Below the pieces are notes generated by a model. That model saw only the letters and a list, made by a program, of their open reading frames with translations. It was not told where the DNA came from and ran no database searches. The position numbers were made by a program, and so were the translations under genes. 64,000 nucleotides of DNA. It comes from CAZEHS01 sp964424355 (GTDB lineage Bacteria > Bacillota > Clostridia > Peptostreptococcales > Acidaminobacteraceae). How positions within the stretch are numbered: the first letter of the stretch is position 1; each line of letters begins with the position of its first letter. Shown piece after piece: positions 31,721-40,734 of this stretch. The stretch covers positions 1-64,000 of the forward strand of contig CAYRIO010000008.1 of assembly GCA_964424355.1 (NCBI GenBank), written 5' to 3'.

Positions 31721-32110
31721 TCACTTGGTTTTCACGGTGAAATTCCGATACAAAAAATAGGCCTTAACCGCTTTTGAAAGCAATAGCTGATCCGCCATCA
31801 TCCCATAGATCACCGTTAGCATCAGCAGCATGAAGGTGATTGGCTGGAATGATGCGGTTAAAATGATCCCCAAGCCGCAACTCAATGCCCCGATAGTTAA
31901 AAAGAGGGTGGCGAGATACCTTGCCCATTCGCTGCCTCGGTGTAAAAAATAGCAAAGGATCAACGTCAAAATCACAGTGATGAGGGTGGGATGAATCTCG
32001 ATGTCTTGTACATTGAGATAGGGCAAAATCAACAATCCCAGGTATTGAAGAAGAAACACAACGATGATTGTCTCGATTATCTTTTTTCCCTTGCGTTCTT
32101 CGGGGTTCAT
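31721..32110 (-). CDS. Four-helix membrane protein, unknown
   Basis: A 129-residue protein beginning M-N-P-E-E-R-K-G-K-K, with four hydrophobic segments and a short basic tail. A GGAGGTGAT-like ribosome site lies just upstream of the start. Only general membrane-protein features are seen; no family is recognised. Confidence 0.6.
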   Translation of the reverse strand: MNPEERKGKKIIETIIVVFLLQYLGLLILPYLNVQDIEIHPTLITVILTLILCYFLHRGSEWARYLATLFLTIGALSCGLGIILTASFQPITFMLLMLTVIYGMMADQLLLSKAVKAYFLYRNFTVKTK

Positions 32111-32249
32111 TGTCCATCACCTCCTTGTATATTTGGGCTAAGATTTGGCCGTGCCAATGCCTTCTCTCAGTTGGCAGTGATTCAATATGGATTTCCCAAT
32201 GCAAAATGGATGTATTGTTATGAATGGCGTGATACCAGCAGCCGTGGTG

Positions 32250-32282
32250 TATAATCTAATTAGCCCGTATATGGACTAATTA
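32250..32282 (+). promoter_or_regulatory. -10 box and inverted-repeat operator before the SMR gene
   Basis: TATAAT (32250-32255) is followed by TAATTAG (32257-32263) and its inverse CTAATTA (32276-32282), separated by 12 bases. The position over the transcription start suggests a repressor site. Confidence 0.5.
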
Positions 32283-32312
32283 AAACACAAACACAGAAAA
32301 GAGGGCCTGGCA

Positions 32313-32636
32313 ATGGAATGGATTTTCTTGATGTTGGCTATTGTTCTGGAGATCATCGGAACAACGTTGATGAAGGTGTCGGATGGCTTCACAAAACTGA
32401 TCCCGACCATAGGGACCTTGGTATCATATGGATTGTGCTTCACATTCTTCGCCAAAGCATTGACGCGAATACCCGTCAGTGTAGCGTACGCCATATGGAG
32501 TGCGGTTGGGATCTGCATCATTTCGATCATCGGAATCGCATTCTTTCAGGAAAGCGTGAATGTGATAAAAATAGCATCAATCCTCTTTATCATCGTGGGT
32601 GTTGTCGGGTTGAATTTCAGTGGCATTTCCCATTGA
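32313..32636 (+). CDS. Small multidrug resistance (SMR) family transporter
   Basis: A 107-residue four-helix transporter. The membrane-embedded glutamate of TM1 is in V-L-E-I-I-G-T-T-L-M-K, and TM3-TM4 have the usual A-Y-A-I-W-S-A-V-G and G-I-A-F-F-Q-E-S-V. Members work as antiparallel dimers exchanging protons for cationic drugs or guanidinium. AGAGGG stands seven bases before ATG. A single gene rather than a pair is present. Efflux of a cationic compound is inferred from the family. Confidence 0.9.
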   Translation: MEWIFLMLAIVLEIIGTTLMKVSDGFTKLIPTIGTLVSYGLCFTFFAKALTRIPVSVAYAIWSAVGICIISIIGIAFFQESVNVIKIASILFIIVGVVGLNFSGISH

Positions 32637-32665
32637 AGTAAGTTTTTGAAACGAGGGCAATCAAC

Positions 32666-32728
32666 ATGACTGAAGAAATTGACATCAAGGACTTAATAGA
32701 TGCCTATTACCGGATTTGTTGGCAATGA
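32666..32728 (+). pseudogene. Short remnant reading frame after the SMR gene
   Basis: ATG at 32666 with GAGGG upstream opens M-T-E-E-I-D-I-K-D-L-I-D-A-Y-Y-R and stops after 20 codons. It looks like the intact start of a gene whose body was lost; the following 150 bases hold no frame. It could also be a chance frame. Confidence 0.3.
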
Positions 32729-32884
32729 GTTTGTCTAAGTGGTATCGAGGGATTAACCGCTGTCCTCAATGGATAATATACCACACATTACCATGTCTTC
32801 CTGCTGGTTTTCCAAAAGATACTTCCTGAAGTTTTCAGACCCTCTGAAAAGATCGGAGCAGCCAGCGTAGCGGACTGAATGCAG

Positions 32885-32932
32885 AACGCCCGATTTTCGG
32901 TGTCAATCGACATCTGGAAATCGGGCGTTTTC
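32885..32932 (+). terminator. Hairpin between the SMR region and DUF3999
   Basis: AACGCCCGATTT/AAATCGGGCGTT stem followed by TTC on the plus strand; the minus-strand gene ends at its edge. The T-run is short on both sides. Bases 32729-32884 show no gene. Confidence 0.55.
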
Positions 32933-34189
32933 TCAATCAGGGGTGTTCTTTTTTATACCCCTAATCGCCAGCCAGGCCATCAGGATGGCCACGGTGAAGA
33001 TAATGGTGCTGAAAATCGTCTTTTGGCTGACGAAGGAGGCAGGAACGGCTTTTTCCGGGTCTTTCAGCGGCGTTTCTGTTAAAAGGGCCGCTGTGCCCAT
33101 GCCTTGTTGGGCTATTTCGTTTTTGAACTGCTCCAGATCGTACTGTGGTTTTGCAGCGGCGGGATTCCCGTACTGGAGGTGATAGGTTTTGCCGGGGACC
33201 GGTTCAAAGATCAGGGTGTCTGCGGCATATTCAAGGATGATGCTCTGGATTTTCAGCGGGGGGTTGTCGCCGTTTTCGATCAACAGCTTGAGGGTGGCGT
33301 AAGGGGAGGCGATATCAACGGGCAGGCTGTTTTTCAGGGGCTCGGTACCCTTCAGGGTGGACTGATAGAGGTAACCGCTGCCGAAAACAATGCCGGTGGC
33401 GTCGGCATCTCCGGAAAAAACCTGACTGGGCCGTTGAAACAGGCCCTCTGCATCGATGGAAAGGGTACGCACCGGCAGGTTCCGAAAGCCCTTCAAACGG
33501 ATCTCCGTGGTGTCCTGGTTTTCAGTGCGGCTGAACTGGCTGGCATCGAAAATGATTTTCCGCTTGGAGAGTTTTTCGGAAGTGGTGATCATGGCGCCGG
33601 TGAGGCTTGTGAGGGTGATCCCTTCGCTGTTGTCCAGCAAGGTGATACGGTAGAAGGCATATTTTTGAGGGGTGTCCAGCACGATGCCATCATCCATCGT
33701 ACCGGCGACCCGGTAGAAGGAGTCGTTGCCGATCCATTCCCACTGGGTGCCGTCGTAGCTGCCATACAATTCAAGATACTTGAAGAAGTCGCCAGTGTAC
33801 CCTGGTTCGGCGGTGAGACGGTTCACGGTCAAATCCCGTCCGGAAAGGGCCAGGCCGGCGAAGTCGAAGGAGGTGTCATTATTTTTACGGAAGGTCCTAT
33901 CCAGCGTGAAGGGGTAGGTTTCCCCATTGTGTGTGGTGATTTCGCGCTGGGCATCATGGATGTAGGGAACGGCTTTGCCCTGGCTATCCACAATCCGCAA
34001 ATCCCCCAGGGACAGCTGGCTCTTGGCATAGATCTCCGGTGAGATTTCAAACCGGTTGAACCGGGAGGCCTCATCGGTTTTGATCTCCCGCTGCCACTGC
34101 CAGCCGGACTCAGCGGTGGTGCCGGATACGGCCAGTCCCGGGAGGAGTGAGGCTGCCATGAGCAAAGCCAGCAGTTTTTTCATCATCAT
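32933..34189 (-). CDS. DUF3999-type exported membrane-anchored protein
   Basis: A 418-residue protein with an N-terminal signal (M-M-M-K-K-L-L-A-L-L...), a large extracytoplasmic beta-rich domain containing discoidin-like stretches (Y-L-E-L-Y-G-S-Y-D-G-T-Q-W-E), and one C-terminal transmembrane helix with a basic tail. It matches the DUF3999 architecture, which regularly accompanies DUF2339 proteins. Its ATG overlaps the DUF2339 stop (ATGA), so the two are translationally coupled. The pair is suspected to act at the cell envelope; the activity is unknown. Confidence 0.8.
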   Translation of the reverse strand: MMMKKLLALLMAASLLPGLAVSGTTAESGWQWQREIKTDEASRFNRFEISPEIYAKSQLSLGDLRIVDSQGKAVPYIHDAQREITTHNGETYPFTLDRTFRKNNDTSFDFAGLALSGRDLTVNRLTAEPGYTGDFFKYLELYGSYDGTQWEWIGNDSFYRVAGTMDDGIVLDTPQKYAFYRITLLDNSEGITLTSLTGAMITTSEKLSKRKIIFDASQFSRTENQDTTEIRLKGFRNLPVRTLSIDAEGLFQRPSQVFSGDADATGIVFGSGYLYQSTLKGTEPLKNSLPVDIASPYATLKLLIENGDNPPLKIQSIILEYAADTLIFEPVPGKTYHLQYGNPAAAKPQYDLEQFKNEIAQQGMGTAALLTETPLKDPEKAVPASFVSQKTIFSTIIFTVAILMAWLAIRGIKKNTPD

Positions 34190-36684
34190 GGGGTTTCCTC
34201 CTTGTTTTGTGTCATCCGGTTGGTGATCCGCTGGTAGACAAAGGAAATGGCGATCAGAACCAGGCCGAATACAAAGTAGCTGAAAATCTTCTGGATCAGG
34301 CTGAAGGAGAGGGAATCGATGATCAGCATCTTGGCGGTGGCCAGGATGGAAAGCCCCAACCCCATGCGGCGGAGCATGACGAAATTCATTTTGAAGCCGA
34401 TGGCGATGTACAGCAGGGAGAAGAGGATCATGGAGATGTTCAGCACCACGCTGAGATTCACGGGGCGGAAGGTGCCGGTGAGGTTCATGAAGTAGACCGC
34501 CAGGGTATAGATTCCCAGGATCAGCGCCCGGGCTTCACGGGTCATCTTTTGCCACCAGTACTGCAGTTCCTTCAGGAAGCGGTTCATCCGCCAAAGGACG
34601 GCGCTGTTCCCGGCGATGAGGAGCGCGGCATCGAGCCACCAGCGGGGGCCTTCTGTGCCAAAGGCAATGAAGTTGATGCCGATGAGCAGGGTATAGACAA
34701 TCAGCTCCGTAACCATCCGGTATTTTGGAAGATCCATGTGCTTTCCGGCCTGTAGCCGCTGGAACGCCATGTTGCTGAGGACGATGGTCCCCCAGAACAG
34801 CACCAGGATTTCGATCCCCTGGGTGGGGATGGGGCCCAGCAGGGTCGTGTAGGCCATGTAGACTTCATAGGCCAGGAACAGGCTGATATGCGCTGCAATG
34901 GGATAGCGGATCAGGGTGGCGATGCGGGGCAACGTTTCTTCCCTGCGCAGGTTGCCGAACTGCCAGTAGGTCCAGGCGATAAAGGTCTCGGAGGCGATCA
35001 GGGCCCCGTATTTGAAGTCGATCAGGGCGGGGAAGGCCCGGGTGCCGTGGAAATCGGCGATATTCAGCAGGGCAAAGGCGGCGTGGCTCAGAAAAATCAG
35101 CCCGTTGCCCATGTATTCCAACGGCTTGATACGGTAGAGCCGGCCCAGGTGGACATACAGGCAGGCCTCAATGAGCCAGCCGAAGAAAATCCATTCGTCG
35201 GAGAGCTGCAGGGGGACCACCAGGATGGAGAAGCCCACGGCAAAGGTGTAGAAGGTGTTGATGACCCCTTTGTTGCCCTGGTGTCGGCTTACCAGCTGGG
35301 CCAGTCCGAAGTAGATCACCGCGTAGAAGATGGCCAGGAGTCCGTTGTAATCGCCGTATCCGGCTTGGTTGAACAGGTAGTAGACCATGGCGCAGTTGGT
35401 GAGGGTGTTGAGCCCCACCAGGGCCAGATCCATGCCGTTCAGGGGGCTGCGGTCCTTCAGGTTGCGGTACAGGATCACCGTCAGGTAAATCAGGAAATTG
35501 ACGTAGGCAAAGAGGATGGCCAGATTGTAATCCGCCATGCGGGTGAGCAGGTAGTGGACACAGGGTATGTTGAACAGGAAGCCCACATAGATGATTGGGT
35601 TCCACTTATGCCGGATGGAGATGCCCAGGACCACGCCGTTATACACCATCAGATAAGCCAGGGCCTGGAGGATGGGCAGGGAATCGATGCCCTGGACCAC
35701 CACATAGGTGAAGAAGGGGAGGTAACCGCCGATAAGGGACAGCATCCCGATGGTGGCGGATTTGTACCGCAGGGTGAGGGAAAGGGAGGCGATGGCGATC
35801 AGCAGGGAAACCACCATGGACATGTTGAAGGAGAGGATGTGCAGGTAGAAGGTGGAGATGAAGGTGGCGGCGTAGAAGAGGCCGATTCCGCCTCCGGTGA
35901 TGCCTGCCGCTACCGCGGGCATTTTTTTACGGTAAAGCCATTCGCCCCCTGCGCAGAAGAAGAGGCCCAGGGCATAGAAAGTGATCCCTTTGGCGTAGTC
36001 CCCGAACCAGTGGCCATAGGTATACCGGCCCGCCAGGATCACTGCCAGGAAGATGAGGATGACCCCCAGCTTGTTGATCAGATTGAGACCCAGCTTGATT
36101 TCAACGTTATTGCCTCTTTTCAGCCGCTGCAGCAGGGCATCATCCACTTCGCTGAGTTCCGGAGCGCTGTAATTCCCATCTAAGGCGTCATCCGCCTGTT
36201 TCCGGGCGGCGGCCATCTGGAGCCGCAGGGCGGCGATTTCCTGATCCATCTGGGTCTGGAGCTGGGTGATCTGGGGCGTGTACTTCTGGCGGATCTCATC
36301 CTGTGCCTTGCCGGTCTGGGCGACCATCCGATTCATCCGCTGCATCAGGCTGGTTTCAATCTCCTGAAGCCGGTTGAGGGATCCCTTGGCGGCGGATTCG
36401 AACAGCAGGTTGAGCCTGCTTTTGGATTGATGCATCTGATTGAGCTTTTCGTTCAGGATCTGCTCCCGGTAGGCGCTGCGGACTGCCAACAGATCCGTTC
36501 CCAGCTGTGCGTTGGTTTTTTGCAGCGCCGCCAATTCCGCCAGCAGAGCTTTTTTCTCTTCTGAAAGGCGGATATTCTCATCCGCCAGGACATCCACATT
36601 CAGATCCTTCAGGGTGTTTTCCAGTTCTTTGAGGGACTGCTGATGCTGTGTAAAAGCATTGCGAAAGCTTTCGCCGTAGGACAT
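34186..36684 (-). CDS. DUF2339 multi-spanning membrane protein
   Basis: An 832-residue protein. Residues 1-180 are a long coiled-coil-prone cytoplasmic region (repeated Leu/Lys/Glu/Gln); from about 205 to the end there are some twenty or more closely packed transmembrane helices. The segment K-L-G-L-N-L-I-N-K-L-G-V-I-L-I-F-L-A marks the start of the DUF2339 membrane domain. Large size and partnership with DUF3999 fit the family. GGAGGTG precedes the start. It follows a TetR gene by 23 bp and probably shares its promoter. Confidence 0.87.
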   Translation of the reverse strand: MSYGESFRNAFTQHQQSLKELENTLKDLNVDVLADENIRLSEEKKALLAELAALQKTNAQLGTDLLAVRSAYREQILNEKLNQMHQSKSRLNLLFESAAKGSLNRLQEIETSLMQRMNRMVAQTGKAQDEIRQKYTPQITQLQTQMDQEIAALRLQMAAARKQADDALDGNYSAPELSEVDDALLQRLKRGNNVEIKLGLNLINKLGVILIFLAVILAGRYTYGHWFGDYAKGITFYALGLFFCAGGEWLYRKKMPAVAAGITGGGIGLFYAATFISTFYLHILSFNMSMVVSLLIAIASLSLTLRYKSATIGMLSLIGGYLPFFTYVVVQGIDSLPILQALAYLMVYNGVVLGISIRHKWNPIIYVGFLFNIPCVHYLLTRMADYNLAILFAYVNFLIYLTVILYRNLKDRSPLNGMDLALVGLNTLTNCAMVYYLFNQAGYGDYNGLLAIFYAVIYFGLAQLVSRHQGNKGVINTFYTFAVGFSILVVPLQLSDEWIFFGWLIEACLYVHLGRLYRIKPLEYMGNGLIFLSHAAFALLNIADFHGTRAFPALIDFKYGALIASETFIAWTYWQFGNLRREETLPRIATLIRYPIAAHISLFLAYEVYMAYTTLLGPIPTQGIEILVLFWGTIVLSNMAFQRLQAGKHMDLPKYRMVTELIVYTLLIGINFIAFGTEGPRWWLDAALLIAGNSAVLWRMNRFLKELQYWWQKMTREARALILGIYTLAVYFMNLTGTFRPVNLSVVLNISMILFSLLYIAIGFKMNFVMLRRMGLGLSILATAKMLIIDSLSFSLIQKIFSYFVFGLVLIAISFVYQRITNRMTQNKEETP

Positions 36685-36707
36685 GGGGCACCTCCGTTTC
36701 GTTTATT

Positions 36708-37283
36708 TTAGAACAGCTTTGCCAGATAGGCCTGGTGCATTTCGGTCATCACGGTGTAGAACTGATTGGAAACGGCAGCGGGTTCCTGGTTGAAATGCTT
36801 GGCCCAGGCGGCGCTGTAGCAGGTGAACATGGCCCGGGGAATCACATTCAGGAAAAATTCGGCAATGAGCCGCTTGGAAACGCTTTCGGAATTCCGGCCC
36901 AGCACCTGTACCTCCCGGGCGATGAGGCCCTCTACAAATCGGAATACACTGGGCAGCTCCGCATTTTCTTTCAGGGACTCGATCAGGACCACCCGGGTCA
37001 GCTGTTCGTTCTCCTGGAGGAAGATCCGGGAACCCAGCTCCACCTGCTCATCATCCCCCAGGGTGGCGACCAGGAAGGCTTCATATTTTTCATAGTACCC
37101 TTCAATCAGGGCCTCAAGCAGATGGGCCTTGCCCTTGTAATGGTAATAGATCAGAGACTTGGGCATTCCCGCGTGGGCGGCGATCTCGTCCATCCGGGCA
37201 CCGTCATAGCCCTTCTGGGCGAATATCTCCAGGGCAGCCTGCAGGATCTGGGGCTTTGCGTTGATGCGCTCTGTTTTGCTCAT
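36708..37283 (-). CDS. TetR-family transcriptional regulator
   Basis: A 191-residue repressor. The N-terminal helix-turn-helix spans about 10-55 (I-L-Q-A-A-L-E-I-F-A-Q-K-G-Y-D-G-A-R-M-D-E-I-A...S-L-I-Y-Y-H-Y-K). The C-terminal ligand domain is not recognisable. It is first in the operon tetR-DUF2339-DUF3999 and a palindrome sits at its own promoter, so autoregulation and control of the two membrane proteins is likely. The inducer is unknown. Confidence 0.9.
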   Translation of the reverse strand: MSKTERINAKPQILQAALEIFAQKGYDGARMDEIAAHAGMPKSLIYYHYKGKAHLLEALIEGYYEKYEAFLVATLGDDEQVELGSRIFLQENEQLTRVVLIESLKENAELPSVFRFVEGLIAREVQVLGRNSESVSKRLIAEFFLNVIPRAMFTCYSAAWAKHFNQEPAAVSNQFYTVMTEMHQAYLAKLF

Positions 37284-37306
37284 GGGAACCCTCTTTTCAA
37301 AAGTAG

Positions 37307-37350
37307 TACTGAATAGTCAGTATTATATCATGAAATGTAAATAACTGCAA
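37307..37350 (-). promoter_or_regulatory. Promoter and operator of the tetR-DUF2339-DUF3999 operon
   Basis: On the minus strand TTGCAG (37350-37345), 17-bp spacer, TATAAT (37327-37322), overlapped at its end by the palindrome TACTGA-CTAT-TCAGTA (37322-37307), a typical TetR-type operator position. Confidence 0.75.
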
Positions 37351-37498
37351 GGGCTGTAAAGGGGATCGGTGGGAATTTGTCGGTGGGTGTCCTTGTTTAG
37401 AAGGTACTTTTGATAATTATCTACAATGCACTCAGGCAGGAATTTAACAAGCCGTGGAGAAAGATAGTGAAAGAGAATGTCGTCAATGGGAGGCAGCC

Positions 37499-39994
37499 AT
37501 GAGAATCAGAGGACACCTGTCCGGCACTGCACGGATCATCGCCATCATAGTGACTCTGCAGACCCTGTTCTGCCCCCTGAGTGTTTCCGCCCTGGGGGCT
37601 AAGGAGCATGTGGTGCTACAGCTTCGCTGGGAGCATCAGTATCAGTTTGCCGGGTATTATGCGGCCCTTTGGAACGGTTATTTTGAAGATGAAGGCTTTG
37701 AGGTGGAGATCCGACCCGGACTTTTGCCGGATGGCCGCGTACTGAGTGCGATGGACGAGGTGGAAGCGGGGCGGGCGGATTTCGGGGTTGGTGCGGCGGA
37801 TATCCTGCTGGCTCGGGATCAGGGCAGGGATATGCGGCTGGTGGCCTCGTTTTTCCAGCGCAGCGCCGTTGAATTCTATACCCGGAGCGATACCCCGGTG
37901 CAGACCCTGGTGGATCTGACCCGGATGAAGCTGCTCCGGCGGCAGGGGGATCTGTTGGATATCGAGCTGCAGGCCATGCTGGCAGCGGAGGGGATTCACC
38001 TGGGTACGGCGGGGCTGCTGCCGGCCAACCGGGAGGTGGCTGCGGCGGACCTCCTCAGCGGGGATTACGATCTGGTGCCGGGCTATCTGGGGACCATTCC
38101 TTATTATGCGGCGATGGAAGGGGAAACTCTGAAAACGCTGCAGCCCATCGATTATGGCATCGATTTCTACGGAGACTCCCTGTTCACCTCCGGGAAGGTG
38201 GTCCGGAAGAGTCCGGAAAAGGTGGAACGGTTCCGGCGAGCGGTAGTCAAGGGGTGGAAGGATGCCCTGGAGCACCCCGATATCCTGGCGAACCGGATTG
38301 CCAAGGAGTTTCCCCAGGGGGGGAAGTCTTTTGAGGCGCTTCGGGACTACAACCTGAATCAGGCGGCCCATGTGCTGAAGCTCACCTATTACCCGGTGGT
38401 AGAAGTGGGGAATATCAACAGCTACCGCTGGCAGGAGATGGGCAGGATCCTAAAAACCCTGGGCTTGGTACAGGGGGACCCTGCCACCGGAGAATTCATT
38501 TTCGACTATGATAAATTGAAGCAGCAGCAAACGGAAGCCCTCCAGCGTGCCGTTGTCATGCTCTGCGGCGTGCTGATAGCGGCATTGATCGTGATCTGGC
38601 TGGTGCTTTTAAAGGTGAAGAACCGCCAGCTGGCCAGTGAGATCTTGCAGCGGACGGAAGCTCAGGCGGATTTGATCCGCAGCAACCAGCAATATGAATC
38701 CATTTTCAACAACACCGTGGTGGGCATCACCGTCACGGACCGGACGGGCATGATCCTCCAGACCAATGAGCGCTGGAACGAACTGACCGGCTTCGACGCC
38801 GGAGAGCTGACCGGGCGCATGATCTACGACCTGATGGCCCCGGAGGAACGGGACAAGGCCCGGGTGGAAAGCGTGGCCCGGGTCTTCGATGAGGGTTATG
38901 TGACGGAGCGGCTGTACCAGCGAAAGGACGGCAGTTTTTTCTGGGGTCGGCTGTACATCAATCGCATCCCGGACAGCTTTCCCGATGGTCGGGCCCATCT
39001 GGGGATCATCGTGGATGTCACCTCGGAGCGGATTGAAGAAGCGGCTCTCCAGCGCAGTGAAGCCCGATTCCGTGAGCTGGTGCGGGAAATCGCCGAGGGG
39101 ACCGGTATGGGTGAAGAACCGGCGGAGGGGGAGCGGCAGGAGCTGGCCCTGAAGCTGGAAGAAATCAATCTGGAGCTGGAAAAGCTCTTTAAGAATGAAA
39201 TGGATGAGAATCGCCGCAAGGAAGCCCTACTGATCCATCAGGCCCGGCAGGCGGCCATGGGGGAGATGGTTGCCAGTATCGCCCACCAGTGGCGGCAGCC
39301 CCTGAACAGCCTGTCCCTGGTGTTGGGGAACCTGGAGGATGCCTGGGATTATGGGGAGTTGGACACCTCAGCCTTCAAACGGAGTATGGATAAGAGCCGG
39401 AATTTGATCAGCCGTATGTCGGAGACAATAGATGCCTTCCGGGATTTCCTGAAACCGGACCGGGAGATGGAGTTCTTTTCCCTGAACAGGAATCTGCAAG
39501 GGGTCCTGGACCTGCTGGAGGATTCCCTGCGGACCGGGGGTGTAGAGGTGGCGGTGGATCAGGCCGATGAGTATACGGTGTTCGGCTATCCCAGTCAGTT
39601 CTCCCAGGTGGTGTTCAATCTGCTGACCAATGCCCTGGATGCCTTGGCGGAAATCGAGAATGGCAGACGGCATATCCGCATCACTGTGGGGCAGGCATCC
39701 TTGGGCGGTGTGGACCGGGTTTCCCTTCGGATCTGCGATACCGGCGGCGGGATTGAACAGGCGGCCCTGGCCGGGGTTTTCGAGCCCTATGTGACCACCA
39801 AGGAACAGAAGGAAGGAACCGGATTGGGGCTGTATATTTCCAGGCTGATCGTTGAGAATACCATGAAAGGGACCCTGTCCCTTGAAAATACGGAGGAAGG
39901 CCTGTGCGCGGCGGTGGTTCTGCCCCTGAGCGGCAAAGAGGCGGCGCGGAGCGGGCAGACGGATGGAGATGCAGGGAGGGGTCAACATGCTTAA
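37499..39994 (+). CDS. Sensor histidine kinase with NMT1/THI5-like binding domain and PAS
   Basis: An 831-residue membrane kinase. A signal/TM segment (about 11-31) leads to an extracellular NMT1/THI5-like solute-binding domain (about 36-330; L-R-W-E-H-Q-Y-Q-F-A-G-Y-Y-A-A and A-D-F-G-V-G-A-A-D). A second TM follows (351-373), then PAS (about 395-510), a coiled coil, and HisKA with the phosphoacceptor His596 in S-I-A-H-Q-W-R-Q-P-L-N. ATP-binding boxes are D-T-G-G-G-I and G-T-G-L-G-L-Y-I-S. ATG 37499 has GGGAGG. The binding domain is of the type that carries thiamine-pyrimidine, purine-like or riboflavin ligands in transporters; here it would sense one. It overlaps its response regulator by 8 bp. 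Confidence 0.88.
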   Translation: MRIRGHLSGTARIIAIIVTLQTLFCPLSVSALGAKEHVVLQLRWEHQYQFAGYYAALWNGYFEDEGFEVEIRPGLLPDGRVLSAMDEVEAGRADFGVGAADILLARDQGRDMRLVASFFQRSAVEFYTRSDTPVQTLVDLTRMKLLRRQGDLLDIELQAMLAAEGIHLGTAGLLPANREVAAADLLSGDYDLVPGYLGTIPYYAAMEGETLKTLQPIDYGIDFYGDSLFTSGKVVRKSPEKVERFRRAVVKGWKDALEHPDILANRIAKEFPQGGKSFEALRDYNLNQAAHVLKLTYYPVVEVGNINSYRWQEMGRILKTLGLVQGDPATGEFIFDYDKLKQQQTEALQRAVVMLCGVLIAALIVIWLVLLKVKNRQLASEILQRTEAQADLIRSNQQYESIFNNTVVGITVTDRTGMILQTNERWNELTGFDAGELTGRMIYDLMAPEERDKARVESVARVFDEGYVTERLYQRKDGSFFWGRLYINRIPDSFPDGRAHLGIIVDVTSERIEEAALQRSEARFRELVREIAEGTGMGEEPAEGERQELALKLEEINLELEKLFKNEMDENRRKEALLIHQARQAAMGEMVASIAHQWRQPLNSLSLVLGNLEDAWDYGELDTSAFKRSMDKSRNLISRMSETIDAFRDFLKPDREMEFFSLNRNLQGVLDLLEDSLRTGGVEVAVDQADEYTVFGYPSQFSQVVFNLLTNALDALAEIENGRRHIRITVGQASLGGVDRVSLRICDTGGGIEQAALAGVFEPYVTTKEQKEGTGLGLYISRLIVENTMKGTLSLENTEEGLCAAVVLPLSGKEAARSGQTDGDAGRGQHA

Positions 39995-40733
39995 ACAGTG
40001 CAAAGTCCTGTATGTGGAGGACGAACCGGTGGCTTTGGAGGAGCTGGGCCAGTATCTGAAAAGGCGGGTGGGAACCCTGCTGACGGCGCGAAACGGGGCA
40101 GAGGGCTTGGAGCAGCACCGTCTTTTCAAGCCGGATCTGGTGATTACGGATTTGCGGATGCCGGAAATGACAGGCCTGGAGATGATGGGCCGGATCCGTG
40201 AAACCGATAGGGACTGCCGGTTCGTGGTGGTTTCCGCCCTTTCGGATGCCCAGACGATTCTGGAAGCCGTGGAGGCTGGGATCGTTCGCTATGTGGTGAA
40301 GCCTGTGGTGCCGGATGAGTTGGTAGCCGTGCTGGAGCTGGCGGCGGCAGACCGGCTGGGCAGTCAGCGTATCCCGACGGCGTTGGTGCTGCCGGCGTAT
40401 CCCCCGGAAATGGAGCAGAAGCTCCGCAGCGTGATGGCGGCTTTTTTGAAAAACCGCACCGGCAAGGGGCCGGTTTCAGTCCGGGTCGTGATGAGCCGGG
40501 AAGGTCTGGAGCTGATTGTGGAGGGAGCCCTGACCGTCTACGAGCTCAGCTTGGTGGCCAATAACCGGAACGGCGCCCTGGTGGCCTATCTGCGGAGCCT
40601 GTTCTATCAGGAGCACCGGGAAACCCTGGAGACGTCCCTGGCAGAGGTTCTGGGAGCATCCCTCCTATTGGGGGAGGTACAGTGCCGACCGGACAGGAAT
40701 ATGGAACGGATTTATTTTCGGTTTGGAGAATAG
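39987..40733 (+). CDS. Response regulator with DUF2294-like output domain
   Basis: A 248-residue protein. The receiver domain has acidic residues E11-D12, phosphoacceptor Asp55 (V-I-T-D-L-R-M-P) and Lys105 (V-V-K-P). The C-terminal 110 residues lack a DNA-binding motif and resemble DUF2294 (G-K-G-P-V-S-V-R-V-V-M-S-R-E-G-L-E-L-I-V-E-G-A-L-T-V). The start has GGGAGGGG and overlaps the kinase end. It is partner to the NMT1-type kinase. An output acting on protein or RNA rather than DNA is possible; nothing establishes it. Confidence 0.82.
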   Translation: MLKQCKVLYVEDEPVALEELGQYLKRRVGTLLTARNGAEGLEQHRLFKPDLVITDLRMPEMTGLEMMGRIRETDRDCRFVVVSALSDAQTILEAVEAGIVRYVVKPVVPDELVAVLELAAADRLGSQRIPTALVLPAYPPEMEQKLRSVMAAFLKNRTGKGPVSVRVVMSREGLELIVEGALTVYELSLVANNRNGALVAYLRSLFYQEHRETLETSLAEVLGASLLLGEVQCRPDRNMERIYFRFGE

Positions 40734-40734
40734 T

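Noticed and set aside
34888..36183. 431-codon plus-strand frame inside the DUF2339 gene
   Set aside because: Mirror of a hydrophobic membrane protein in a GC-rich genome; repetitive His/Gln/Gly/Asp composition, no homology.
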